NCBI GenBank assembly: GCA_037349105.1
Contig: JAYJMM010000083.1
Span: forward strand, 310,001 to 374,000
Origin: Limnomonas spitsbergensis
Lineage: Eukaryota; Chlorophyta; Chlorophyceae; Chlamydomonadales
Direction of reading: 5' to 3'
DNA: 64,000 nucleotides
Part shown: one piece after another, positions 38,961-50,085 of the stretch
Position numbering within the stretch: the stretch's first letter is position 1
Layout of the letters: the number at the start of each line of letters is the position of its first letter
Translations under genes and position numbers: made by a program
The notes under the pieces: generated by a model
Database searches by the model: none
What the model was told of the DNA's origin: nothing
Seen by the model: only the letters and a program-made list of their open reading frames with translations

Positions 38961-39890
38961 CTCTCTCACAAGCGTAACATCATCCCACATGCCCAGCCTC
39001 CTCCACCCCCATGCCCAAGATCATCCCACATGCCATGCCTCCTCCATCCCCCAGGCCTAACATCATCCCACATGCCCAACCTTCTCCACCCCCATGCCCA
39101 GCATCATCCCACATGCCTTGCCAGGTCCATCCCCCAGGCCTAACATCATCCCACATGCCATGTCTCGTCAGACCTCATGCCATGCGTGCCCATCCCTGAT
39201 GCCATGCCTCTTCATACCTCACGCCACGCCTTCCCATCCCTGATGCCATGCATCTTCACACCTCACGCCATACCTCTTCATACCTCACGCCATGCGTGCC
39301 CATCCTTGATGCCATGCCTCTTCATACCTCACGCATGATTCGGGCTTGCTAGTCAAATCCATTTCCCCCCCCCACCAGTGGACAGGCACTGCCATTACCA
39401 TCAGTGGCATGGAGGGGACTGGCAAAGTTTTTCTAATGCTATTTGTAAACATATTATTCCTTATGGTACAGTAAGAGCTGCTCAGGTGGTGAGCAACGGT
39501 GGTTCGTCAAGGGAATTCTGGGACGCGGGGCGGGAAATCTGTTTGGTGACACTTTGACCCGATCCGGCCTGAATGGCCTTTCCCTCCCTTTCTTTTTTCG
39601 TTTTCCCTATATTTCCCTCTCCCTCTCCTCCCCTTCCCCAACACACGCGCATTTTCCCCCTGTTTAGGGCCCAAAACACTGTAAGAAAAAAACCCGTGTG
39701 TGTGTGTGTGTGTTTGGGTGTGTTTAACAATCCCGATATGGTCATGTCATGCCGTTAGGCCTTGTCCTTTTCCTGCCCCCAGCTTCAGCTGCGGGGCCTT
39801 CTCCAGATCCGGAGGGCTGCTCTACCTAGCTGTGCGCTCCATCCTGCCCGCCTGATCCACACCGTCGGACTGGAGCTTGGTCTTTTCAGA

Positions 39891-39902
39891 CTCTGATACC
39901 AA
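39891..39902 (-). other. Possible LTR-retrotransposon primer-binding site
   Basis: The minus strand reads TTGGTATCAGAG, matching the TGGTATCAGAG start of the initiator-Met primer-binding site common in plant LTR elements. It is preceded by CCCCGCAG, compatible with an LTR ending in CA. A partner LTR and gag-pol were not found. Confidence 0.35.
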
Positions 39903-40314
39903 CTGCGGGGTATCCAACAACCGCCGCCACAGCTCGACTCCTAAGCTGGTTCCTAGGCTATCGTCCAGTACTGTAGGTAAGACTGGTCCCTGCCGGCGGA
40001 TCCCCCATTGGGTAATTGCTACGCAAGCAGCAACATCGGCTGGGCCCGCGGCCACTCCCGGGGAAGTCCCGTCTACTCTCATTGCGGGGGCATGCCACGC
40101 CACTGGATCCTCACTCCTCCCTGGGCATGTCAACGACATAACACCTCTGGGATGCATTTGCTTATGTGGCCATTTTTTTCTTAGAGGCATTGTTGAGGGC
40201 TAGTCTCTAGTGGAACTCAGGTGTTGGACTTGGTCTTCTTTGCCTTCCCGGCCTTTCCTTTTGTTCCTTTCCCCCTCTCTTTCTTTTAGCTCCTTCTTTA
40301 TTCCCTTCTGAACA

Positions 40315-40414
40315 GTTGGGCGCCCACACGGCCGAGCTTTGAGCGGGCCCAGGGGTGTAACGTGATTGACCTCTGGGCCCTGCTCAAAAAGGCTTGGCCG
40401 CGTGGGCGCCCAAC
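40315..40414. mobile_element. GGGCGCCCA-family element with inverted ends (100 bp)
   Basis: Starts GTTGGGCGCCCACACGGCC and ends, in reverse complement, GTTGGGCGCCCACGCGGCC. The centre is GGTGTAACGTGATTGACC. Half-copies of the same sequence occur at seven or more other places between 36.1 and 49.7 kb, in both orientations. No coding capacity. Confidence 0.65.
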
Positions 40415-42023
40415 GGTCCCGCCGTTGGAAGAAAATGTACTGAAGGTAAGAAGGAAAGAAAGAGAAGAACACAAAGGACCCTGGGCCTGTGATATCCTGC
40501 CCTTCCCTACTTAGCTCTACAGCGCACGGCCCGCTCTTGGGTTCCTCATCCGGGTCTATCCCCCTCAAGCGCCTGTTCCGCCTTCCAGATCCTGGGTTGG
40601 CACGTCGATCCGGATCTACTACCGGGTATGGTTTCGGCTTTTTTTTCTGCCCCTTTCACCTATGCGCCCGTGCGGCCGAGCCTTTTTTTTAGCTGGGCCC
40701 AGAGGTGTAACGTCATTGACCGGGTATGATTTCGACAGCGTTTCTAGATTTGTTCTTCCGCTTCTCTGCCGGGTGTACAATTCCTGTTACCTAACTCGGC
40801 ACTAACCACCTGTGGTAGTAATCACAGTGACAGCGCAGCCCGTTACTGCACTTCTGCCCCTTTGCCTACTGCAACCTGGTGAGGGTTGCTAGCTAGGTCG
40901 GCACTGCAGGAAAACAAAACCACAGCTTGTTCGCAGCTGGATGTCGCACCCCTGCTACGTTTTTCAAAGGCTGGCACTTCCTTTATCTTTCTTTTCCCGC
41001 CTTTTGTCTGCTCTTCACTTTATTTCCCATTCCCCCCTCATTTCCCCCCTGTCCCCTGGTGTTTCTTTCGATCTGCCGTCCCAACCCTTTAGTTTGGCGC
41101 CCACGCGGCCGAGCCGTTTTTGAGCAGGGCCCAGGGGTGTAACGTCATCGACCCTTGCTCCTGTCGAGCCCTAGGTGTGTTCTACCTGCGTGGCGTTTTG
41201 TGTATAAAACATGCAGCATAATGGTGCGCGACCCTCTCCGATTCTATGGTATCATCTTATATATGAAATGATTTTATCCCATACGTACAGCTGGGAATTC
41301 AGGTCTTGTTCATGATAGACGAGGATTTAGCCAATTATTCAGTCATCACCTCGTGGTTCCAGGCGCCGGTTCTATTTATGACTGGTCAGAGGAAACCCAT
41401 TCGGATCGTCGAGTCTGACCTTGCATGGAGTATTATAATTTTGACGGTGATCTGGCTTCTCTTCAGATTAATCTTATTTCACGTTACAAAAAATAAACAC
41501 TGTTCTTCGAATACCGTCATGCACCAACATGCACTACTGGGATGTATGAAACTTCGAAATGCTACCCAGAAGGGACTAGTACATGTTGGGGTGAGGGGCA
41601 AACCCATGGGGGGACCAACACTCACGATTCCGCAGTCCATACACTGACGCATGCATGCTAGACCTTGGTAGTACCAACGACCAGAGTGGACCTTAACTAG
41701 CCACAATTCATGGCAGCCTTACCAAGTTGATCCTATATATCAGCCTTTTGAATGAGTTACAAGCCGGGAAGTGACGCCAGCCGGGACACCTTTCTAGCAG
41801 CAACAACTGCCATGGTGACAATTTTGACCACACCCTGGTCAATGACATTATCCCTCTGGGCCTAAATCAAAAGGCTCGGCCACCGCGCGGGCGCCCAACA
41901 CATACAAGTATCATCGCCGTTCACTTGCTGAATTGCAGTTCCATAGGAATCCCCCCCACAGATTCCATCGATGCTCCAATCAAAAGGTGTCACGCACAAT
42001 CACATGTAAGACAGTGAAGTCCA

Positions 42024-42119
42024 TTACTTCTGAACATCCACCGAGACGATCTGAGTGTATGACGGGCCATAGCTCATGTGCGCGGAGTTGGCAAACACCA
42101 GGCTGAGCGTGTGCTTCCC
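42024..42119 (-). CDS. DUF4399 gene exon 5 with stop
   Basis: Encodes GKHTLSLVFANSAHMSYGPS and YTQIVSVDVQK, then TAA. Acceptor TTGCCCAG. Confidence 0.92.
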   Translation of the reverse strand, partial: GKHTLSLVFANSAHMSYGPSYTQIVSVDVQK

Positions 42120-45100
42120 CTGGGCAAGCACAAAAAAGAATTTGTCAGAGCCATTGAGGGGGAAAGGGGGGGGGGCAAGCATCCCATAGGGGGGAAGGGG
42201 GAGGGGGGAAGGGGGGGGCTACAATCCAGCTACATCATGAAACATGGCAGTGAGGGTCTGACGTAGGCAGCCCTGCTGCTTGGACCACCGGCCGGTCAAG
42301 GTTTGGTCCCAATCTCTCCAGAAGTGACTGCCCGGCGGCCCCTGGAAGGTGGTCTGCCGTGCAGTAAAATAATCACTGCACCACACCAGTCCACACTTTG
42401 GGCCAGTGGAATCCAGGGCCACCTGGGAGGCTAGCAGGTAGAAGAAGGCTACCTGACTCTGTTAATAAATTAATAAATAAATGATACCCTGAGGCGTTGA
42501 CTGAGAAAGACACCGTTCAGCCGTAGCACTTGGTGTGCTACCTTGCAACGACTCCAGATATACCCAGGCTTCCCTTTCCTTCCGGCTACCCTGTTTAATC
42601 TCATTAAGAAGTAAAAACTACCTGCAGGAAAAAAAAGCTCAACAGTGTTTACTTTTAGTGGGTTAGGGACCACCTTTGCTGGGCCGCCCCGTTGCAACCT
42701 ATGGGCCGATTCACATCAAACCTGGACCGGCCTCCGGCCGGTGGCCCAAGCAGCGGGCTGGCCGAACCAGGGGCTTGTGGAGGCCACAGTGTAGCTGAAC
42801 TGTAGCTGATAGTGGTACACCACGTCACTAAAAATGACACTGATTCTCATAATGCGTTGCTCCTGCGGTCATTGAGCTGCCACAGGCTGAGGAGGGTGGT
42901 GATCAGTAATTTGTTATTCGGTACCGGGTACAACGCGTGCCAAAATACGGTATCGAAGAATTACCACCCTTGAGATCAACGCACTCGCTCAGTACCGAAA
43001 ATATCCCGAAATGCACAGAACACAAGCGAAAACAGCTGAGAATCGAGATTTTCCGCGCCTGCGGCGCTCGTTCCGATCATTTCGGTACCGTACTAACCAG
43101 TAAAAGCGGATATCACTAATAGAATTACTGGTGGTGATTTGAGTCAGGCTCATTCCCTTTCCCTTAATGCATGTCACTGGAAAACTCGGCTCAAAACATG
43201 TCTTGAGGCCCTCATAAGAAAGCTCACCGGGCTCAGGGCAAGGTCGTCAGTCAACTGGCCCTTTCCGTAGTGCTTGTGTCTGCAAGCAACATGAAAATAT
43301 CCGTTGCTCGTATTAGTCACAACACTGGGAGACTTGTTTAACGTGAAAGGATGAAGTCTTGCAATGCGGGGTAGGGCCAGTGGTTATTTTTTCGACTACA
43401 AGTTGAATTTCGGCAGGCCGCCCGGCGGTCGCCAAGGGCCCAATTAGGACCAAACCTGGGCCGGCCTGCAACTGGTAACCAAAGCAGCAAGGCTGGTCAC
43501 AAACAGGGCCTCCAGCCAGCAGCCGGAGTGTGGCTGACTGGTAACTGAGTCACAAAAAAGTAAACACTAGGTAGGGCAAGGAAAATACTTGTTGCTCACA
43601 TTTAGGGAAAACGGGTTCAACATAACTTAACAGAGTCGTAAAATACTGAGCAGAGGGGGAAAGCCGAAGCAGGAAGTAAAGCTGAAGCAGGGGGGGAAAG
43701 CCAAGGCAGGGAGTAAGTACTGAGCAGAGGGGGAAAGCCGAAGCAGGAAGGAAAGCAGGTTTCGGCATCGCTTCCTCAATATTCCAGGAAACGATCCTGG
43801 AGCGTCTGCCAGTCTAGTGGGAGAGCAGGTACAGGGGCCTCAAGGGATCTAACATACATCTGGAATTCTGAATCCATTCCATCAATTTTAGGGTTACGGT
43901 TTTCTTTTTATCCCATGGGACAAGGTATCGGACATACTCCTAAAACCTCAAATACGAAACTAGCTGAGTACTATCTGAATGTATCCCTCAGCTCTAAACA
44001 GCGTTAACTATGAGGGAAGGCAGCGTCTTCGACTTGACAGGAAAAGGATCTGGCAACTCCACCTACATGTCCTCCACCAACCATCACATTTGTGTTGTGC
44101 GATCATTGCCTTGCTATGGAACACAAACCATCTCACAACAGAAGTGCCTCATCAGCACGGCCTACAGGGATCACGTGATTATAACTTACGTGTCATTAAA
44201 GGCAATGGTCTCTCCTTCCTCTGGGGTAGCCTTCTCATCGATGAGGACGTGGAAGTGCCCAGTGCCAGGAATGAGGCCCTCGGCTGCAGGGGCCAGGCAG
44301 AAATGGCCATTCAGTGAGTAAGATATTAACACAATTGTTTTTTTAGTGAGTGGTATCCCACTATCAGCTACAGTTCAGCTACACTGTGGCCCCCCGCCAC
44401 CAGCCCCTGGTTTAGCCAGCCCTGCTGCTTGGGCCACCGGCCGGAGGCCAGTCCAGATTTGGTGTGAATCAGCCCATGGGTGGCCACAGGGCGGCCCAGC
44501 AAAGGTGGTCCCTTACCCACTAAAATGAACACTGGTAGGATGCTAACACTTGACCTGTTGCCAGACAAAGACTTCTAGTCGCGCAGTCATTATATCGAAA
44601 CAGAAATTACACACATAGTCCTACACTGAACGGTAGCAGCGCGGATGTGGCTTCGGCCCAGGCTACCCTGCTTCCTTAACTCTCCCGCTCCCCTCAGGGC
44701 ATAGCTTTGTTTCTATTTTTCCTTCACTGGGACCATACGGTACAGGCATCAGCTGTTTTTGTACCTAAAACCTGCAGTACCCACCTGCAGGCTTCACTGC
44801 CATCCCTTGGACACTGAATTCTAGATGGACGGGCGACGCTACATTGGCACCGCTCTTGACGTTGCTGAATAGGACGCCATCCGCGAACGCAGGGGCGACC
44901 ATCAGACCTGCTCAATTAGGGGTGGCAATCAGGGATGGGTGGGTTAGCGGGTGTGACGGGGAGGACTCGTCAAGAGACCATCCCTATCGACTAAGAAAAG
45001 TGTGAATCATATGATGTCAGGAGAGTCCATCTCCCAACACATGTTCCCCTTCGGTACAGTCCTGTTACAGTGGGATTCGATCGGGGTGTCGTGGACACAC

Positions 45101-45298
45101 GATGGGTGATCGCATTCGAAATGAATTGCAGACACACGCTGCTGGCTTACCGGCGCTTAGCGCAATCGTGGCAGCAGCTTGTCCAGCCGACCTCATCGTG
45201 CGAGAGAATGCGTTCGATGCTGCCCTTACCACGACTGCACCGCGCGCAGGCCGGGCGCAAGTCCTGGCACAGGTCCTGGAGGATGACAAAGCAGACAT
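42024..45298 (-). CDS. DUF4399 thylakoid-lumen protein (5 exons, complete, 170 aa)
   Basis: Exons on the minus strand: 45298-45151, 44907-44785, 44283-44190, 43279-43228, 42119-42024 (stop TAA). Junctions are GT-AG and the 513 nt give 170 residues in phase. Residues 1-30 are Ser/Arg/Ala-rich without acids, like a chloroplast transit peptide. Residues 36-58 are a hydrophobic segment ending in APAFA before DG, a lumenal-type cleavage site. No twin arginine is seen, so Sec export is more likely (inference). The mature part shows the DUF4399 signature: VLFSNVKSGANVASPVHLEF, GMAVKPA, GTGHFHVLID, HKHYGKGQ, LVFANSAHMSYGP. The domain's biochemical role is unknown to me. Introns hold dispersed repeats only. 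The start is the first ATG of this frame and gives the leader. Confidence 0.9.
42220..42840. repeat. Dispersed GGCCGG-family copies in intron 4 of the DUF4399 gene
   Basis: 42220-42375 and 42655-42835 carry TGCTTGG...CACCGGCCGG blocks with CAGCTACA ends. Related copies lie at 43410-43545, 44355-44540, 60340-60560 and 61290-61440. They share a core related to AAGCAGGGCTGGC. Non-coding. Confidence 0.6.
43228..43279 (-). CDS. DUF4399 gene exon 4
   Basis: 52 bp. Encodes HKHYGKGQLTDDLALSP, the His/Tyr-rich core of the domain. Acceptor TTGCAG, donor CCG|GTGAGC. Confidence 0.92.
44190..44283 (-). CDS. DUF4399 gene exon 3
   Basis: Encodes AEGLIPGTGHFHVLIDEKAT and PEEGETIAFNDT. GTGHFHVLID is the most recognisable DUF4399 motif. 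Confidence 0.93.
44785..44907 (-). CDS. DUF4399 gene exon 2
   Basis: Encodes the end of the hydrophobic leader (GLMVAPAFA), the predicted cleavage site and the first strand region (DGVLFSNVKSGANVASPVHL, EFSVQGMAVKPA). Confidence 0.92.
45151..45298 (-). CDS. DUF4399 gene exon 1 (transit peptide)
   Basis: Encodes MSALSSSRTCARTCARPARG, AVVVRAASNAFSRTMRSAGQ and AAATIALSA. Donor GCCG|GTAAGC joins in phase to exon 2. Confidence 0.88.
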
Positions 45299-45360
45299 TC
45301 GCGATGTTTAGGTTTATGGGCGGTGGGGTGTCAGACGTCTTGTTTTGCGGGGAGGGAATG

Positions 45361-45370
45361 AATTATATGG
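45361..45370 (-). promoter_or_regulatory. Possible TATA-like element of the DUF4399 gene
   Basis: The minus strand reads CCATATAATT 63-72 nt upstream of the ATG. It is a weak match, offered only because of its position. Confidence 0.3.
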
Positions 45371-46079
45371 TTGTTGTTCAGACCCTTTCAGCCTCCACAC
45401 GTCGTCAGCGCGGACTTGTGGTGGAGGATGGAGGAGGGCTGGAGCATGGGTGGGGCTTGAGGACGTATGACCAGGTATGAACCACCACCCAATGACGGTG
45501 CCCTTAGATATGGACGAAAACGTACATCCGCTTATTCATGAAGGCAGTGAGTGCTGCCATCGGCATACCCGTCTGGTTTTTATGCTTCGCTGGCATAGAT
45601 CGGTACTGGGTGTGAACTTCTCTGCGATCGATGCCACACTTGTCACCTGGTTGCGACCTGTCGTGGCGCGGGCTAGTCTGTGCCACAGAAGGCGCATCGA
45701 GTTGAAGTTATCCATTGAGTTTTTGAAGCTGTATTTGCGACCGGTTGATGATGGCCTGTCAGCTGCCACCTATCATCGCAACGGGCGGTGCACAGGCCAC
45801 ATGCCACTCCCTGATGAACACCGCAGACAACTCCCGCCAAGTCCCGCGGGGCATCAAGGCCTAGTGCCTGGAAATTTTCTGACGCCCGGCTCCACAGTTG
45901 GAAATTTTTCGTTTTCTATTCATAGAACTTAATATAACTAAGACTTTTCGCCTTCTATTCATAGAACTTAATAGAACCTAATATAACTGTATCAACGTTC
46001 TGGCTGATTAGTATGGACACAGAAAGCCGGAATCAGAGAGCCTTGCTTGAAAAGGCTTTAAGGTGGCAGCAGCGTAGGC

Positions 46080-47232
46080 CATGGTAGCACGATACGATAC
46101 GATGCAATACGATACGATACGAATACGATACAATACGATGAATTGAACGTAACGTATCACTTCAGTGAAAAATCATTTTTAGACTGAGCTGATAACCAGA
46201 GTCTGTGGGGTCAAGCTGAGTAGTTTTGACTGAGCTGGATAGCTCAATAGCTGAGGGCCTGAGTAAGTTGTGTAGTGTTGAGACTGAGTTGAGGGCCGGC
46301 AAAGCATTTTTCGTCCATGCCAGCACAGCATGATTCCAACATTTGTCGGCCGGCACAACAATGGCTAGTGCATCATTTTCATTTACACTGCAACACAGCT
46401 GCAGCAGCTACAAAACAGACGTGGGTGCATGGCAATCAAAGCACCAAAGCATAGCAACCAAAGGATGGTTGAATGGCAATCAGGGGCTCAGGGCAGGTCC
46501 GTAGGGCAGGCCGGCACTCAGGGCAGGCTGGCAGGGAAATTCAGAGCACCCATGCACCACCCGGCCAGTCACCGGATTATCACCGGATAACTCTGCAATT
46601 ATATTTACTTTTTAAGCTCACCTTGTCGAGCAGTGTAGTACCGTACGCAACAGGTTGTAGCCAGGAGGCTTGTAACCAGCTCCGAACGCAGCCACGTTGC
46701 GCATCATTCTCTTCCAGTAGCGATTGCGGGAGACGTTGAAGGGGATGCCGTTGGCGTAGAATGCCATTGCGACTGATAGGTCGACGTCGTCCTTCTGCAG
46801 CTTGTTGGCGAAGTAAGGAATCGTCCCCGGCGTAGGTGGAATGGGCTTGTTTAAGTACACCATTGGAGCACAAGAATTCATTCTTGCATTTCAGGCACTT
46901 CCACGTGCTGTTTGAGGTAAACTTGCTTGGGTCGCCTTTCTGCGGCACTTTTCCGAGGTTCTGACAGTATCTACAGTACCGAGGACGTCAACCTCGTCAT
47001 CATCCGACATTGTGCAGCGCTTTGTCGGAGACGAGACACGTCCCAGTTTTACTGGTGTGTACATCGGCACGGCATGCCTTAAATAACGAGAGGGGGGCAC
47101 TGAGGCTCTACTGTCCATCCTGTGGACTGGACTGGGCTGGGCAGCATCGTATCGTTTCGAATCAACCGTATCGTTTCGTATCATCAAAACGATACGAATA
47201 CGAAGGCCAAAACATCATATCGTGCTACCATG
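46080..47232 (-). mobile_element. hAT-type DNA transposon, truncated, with 8-bp target duplication
   Basis: Left end CATGGTAGCACGATACGATA, right end (reverse complement) CATGGTAGCACGATATGATG: 15 identical terminal bases. GCGTAGGC flanks both sides (46072-46079 and 47233-47240). Subterminal regions are rich in CGATACGATAC repeats on both sides. Length 1153 bp. It encodes only the N-terminal part of a transposase. Confidence 0.92.
46618..47010 (-). pseudogene. hAT transposase N-terminal remnant (BED-like finger and DUF659-like segment)
   Basis: From ATG at 47010 the minus strand reads MSDDDEVDVLGTVDTVRTSE. It then shifts frame to VPQKGDPSKF and WKCLKCKNEF (a CxxC finger half), and shifts again to VDLSVAMAFYANGIPFNVSR, NRYWKRMM and GYKPPGYNLLRT, the GIPFNV...PPxxxLR pattern of DUF659 in hAT transposases. 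The core and C-terminus are absent. Frame changes mean it is broken, unless one is a short intron. Confidence 0.82.
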
Positions 47233-48574
47233 GCGTAGGCGTCCAAGTGCACTACTGCACTCTAGGTCGTCCAGCTAGGGCAAGGAACTTCCGTGTGGTG
47301 GCAGTGTAGTTCGTCTGGCTGGGGCAAGGAAAATTGAAGGGTTCGGTTGCACTCACATGCACTCTCTGGATAAATAAATGATTTTTCATGGCACCAATCA
47401 TAAAGGATACCAATTGAGACTGATGGTAGAGTGTCACACGATATCTCGGTGACCGTGCACACTCCGTAGAAAGCTGTCTGCTGCTTCCGCAGCTAGCTTC
47501 CGCAACTTCCTATATTCCAATATAATAGCACCTGCCTTTTCCGCAGCCCCCTCTTACCTCAATCTGCACGCAGTAGGCTTTACCTACTCTGAGTTTCTTC
47601 TTTTCTCCCTTCTGAACAGTTGGGCGCCCACGCGGCCGAGCTTTGAGCGGGCCCAGAGGTGTAACGTTATTGACCTACTCGTGCAGGCTGTGCAGCTACG
47701 CAAGATTATTGTTACCAGCTATTCCCGTGTGAAGCAAGCGTAGCGGAACGTAAGGGATAAATAGGGGGTACATAGGTAGGTGAGTACCGTATATATAGGT
47801 ACGAGAGTGAGTAAAACAAATCTTCTCCGATTGAAATAAAAATAGCTACCGTACAACCGCATAGACTTCGCTCATAATTGTTTAAACTTTTTTGGCCTGC
47901 GCGAACATGGGTGCGCTAAAAAGAATTAAAAAATCGCCGCTGCGCGGAGTATCAGGCAGGTGCCCAAACATCTTTTTGGGGGGTGTGCGCTATGAATTAG
48001 AATCAGCAAATATCAAAATCAAACGCGCGCTAGCGCGCAACTGTTTGATTTGACATCCGACGAGTGATCCTTACGCCAGTCCCCGTAGCGAAGCTTGATC
48101 CTGGGGGCCGAGACGGGTGCCGACGACTGCTGACTTTTCGGGGCCCCAACAGCCACACGCTTCCTTAGGCCAGGAACCGGCGGGGGAGCAGGAGGTCGAC
48201 TTTGCTGAGTATTGCTGTCTTGCTGACCGTGTATTTATCCTTCCTAGTACCAAACGACGGGTTTCACTGAGTTTTACTGTACTACCTGAAAGTGCTGCGC
48301 GGACGGAAATTAATATTATGTTGACTGATGCGTGACGTTATATTAAATTACCTGCTGCGCGGCATGGAATTAAATCAAAATTTCGCCGCTGCACGACCTG
48401 GCTGTGCAACGGGAAAAAACTACTTTTCTTTCGCCTGCGCAGACCCTTAGTGGTTTTACGGTAGGCTCCTTTGTTGCAAGGCCTGTGTGAAGGGTGTAGG
48501 AACGCAAGTGGCGTTTTAGATACTTCTTGGCACATCCGGGGGTTGGTGGTACACCTCCATTCCTTTTTGGGGCC

Positions 48575-48790
48575 GGGTCGATGACACACATCCCGGCCCT
48601 CCCGAGGGCCTGTGGCACATTCCGGCCCTCCCGGGGATCGGTGGCATACATTCCGGCCTTCACGGGGTCCGGTGGCACGTCCCGGCCCTCCTGAGGGCCT
48701 GTTGCACTTTCCAGCCCTCCCGGGGGTCGGTGCCTGGTACACGTCCCAGCCCTCCTGGGGGTCGATGGCAAACGTCCCGGCCCTCCCCAA
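48575..48790 (+). repeat. Imperfect 35-40 bp array of CCCGGCCCTCC units
   Basis: About six units alternating CCCGGCCCTCCYGRGGG with GGTGGCACAC or TGTTGCAC. Confidence 0.8.
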
Positions 48791-49151
48791 ACATTACCTG
48801 GGCTCGGACAGTCCCTCTAGTTATGTCGAAGTATCAGAAATGATCAGCGGTATAGGTATCTAAAGAACAAGCAGAAGGGTCAAAAACAATGTTGCGAAGC
48901 AAGTGATGAGCTGGCGTCGGGGCATCAACCTCCCCACATACACCCATGCCTTGGACCCTGGTGGGTAACCGACGCCAGGGTTGGGCAAACCACATGTCGG
49001 TTTGGTCGACCTCGAACTCCAATGGGAACGTTTTTGTCTGGGTGGCACAGGTGGCACCTAGCTGGCGGTTGAACCTAGCGTCAAGGTTACCAAAAGAAAT
49101 ACAGAGTGAGAGACGTGGAAATATCTGCCGGTGGCCATGTCCTCCAGTTCA

Positions 49152-49236
49152 ATTCTTTTAAATGTGAGTCTGGTCGTTGGGCACCGACATACCATTTATG
49201 TCGGTGCCCAACGACCAGACTCACATTTAAAAGAAT
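49152..49236. repeat. Perfect 40-bp inverted repeat with 5-nt loop
   Basis: Arms 49152-49191 and 49197-49236 are exact reverse complements over 40 bases (outer end ATTCTTTTAAATG, inner end CACCGACATA); the loop is CCATT. The right arm abuts a GGGCGCCCA-family copy. Confidence 0.97.
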
Positions 49237-50085
49237 AACGTTACACCTCTGGGCCTGCTCAAAGCTCGGCCGCGTGGGCGCCCAACTGTTCAGAAGGGAG
49301 AAAAGAAGAAACTAAAAGGAAGAAGGGGGGGGGGAACGAAAGGAGAGGCCGGGAAGGCAAAGAAGACCAAGTCCGACACCATCAATTATGTAAGCCCGAT
49401 GGGTAAGATATGTAATGTGTTCATGCAGGGCATGTTGGGGATTACAAATCTACGTCCCTCACGTCCTCCCAATCTCCCATAACATCCGCCCCACTTCATC
49501 AGGATTGACGAAGACTTCAATTACATACCGAACTGTTGGACGTTACACCCTGGGTCACTGTTACCAGCCCCACGTCGAGTAACACATGTCTGGTTCGCAG
49601 CCGAGCTTTGAGCGGGCCCAGAGGTGTAACGTTATTGACATGTCTGGTTCGAAACTAAACAGAGGAAATAATGACAGATGCTGGAATCACACAAACAGCA
49701 AGGTTACATTTATCGTACTATATATCACATTTTCATCCCATACCACGAAAGAGATAACAGATCTGACCAAACAAGATACTATTTATGTGTCACATACTTC
49801 ATGATCCGTGTCGTATCAGTGGGGCAACATGTGCGGAACATGTGCCCATCGTCTATGGGCAAATCGAAGATGAGGATGCGATGCACTTGGAAGCAATGGC
49901 AACAGCCAAGCAAATCATGCAATTTTACATGGAGAGCATATATGGTGTATGCCTTCCCCAGGCTAGGCGCCTGCTTGTATACCTCAATCCCATGCTTCCC
50001 CACTGCCATGAAGCGTTTCCCATGCTCTACATGGCCCAGCATCCCTCCACCCTAGAGGGCAGCATACATGGTAAGAAAATTCCCT

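Larger units (their letters stand above)
35797..42023. other. Convergent intergenic region, repeats only
   Basis: Lies between the stops of the TPS gene and the DUF4399 gene. I see no supportable gene. It holds dispersed GGGCGCCCA-family pieces (36118-36180, 40210-40440, 40660-40725, 41092-41152, 41843-41905), an inverted copy of the 85-bp family (36866-36955), a 40-bp pyrimidine-rich array (37700-38960), TGCCATGCCTC-type repeats to 39340, and a tRNA-Met-like primer-binding motif at 39891-39902. Confidence 0.6.
45371..50085. other. Spacer between DUF4399 gene and giant-protein gene
   Basis: Contains a hAT element (46080-47232), GGGCGCCCA-family copies (47610-47682, 49235-49310, 49598-49642), a GGTCGGTGGCACACRTCCCGG-type imperfect array (48575-48790) and a perfect 40-bp hairpin (49152-49236). 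Open frames at 45477-45932 (+) and 49678-50144 (+, with an antisense frame) match nothing I recognise. Confidence 0.55.

Noticed and set aside
37594..39143. Long plus-strand open frames of up to 436 codons rich in Pro/Ser/Cys/His
   Set aside because: They are produced by a 40-bp repeat that stays open in all three frames. No conserved segment or splice context.
41306..41647. 113-codon open frame with a hydrophobic stretch
   Set aside because: No homology recognised, AT-rich repeat surroundings, no splice evidence.
45477..45932. 151-codon plus-strand open frame
   Set aside because: No recognised motif, a comparable antisense frame, and no splice or promoter context. It may be a transposon fragment.
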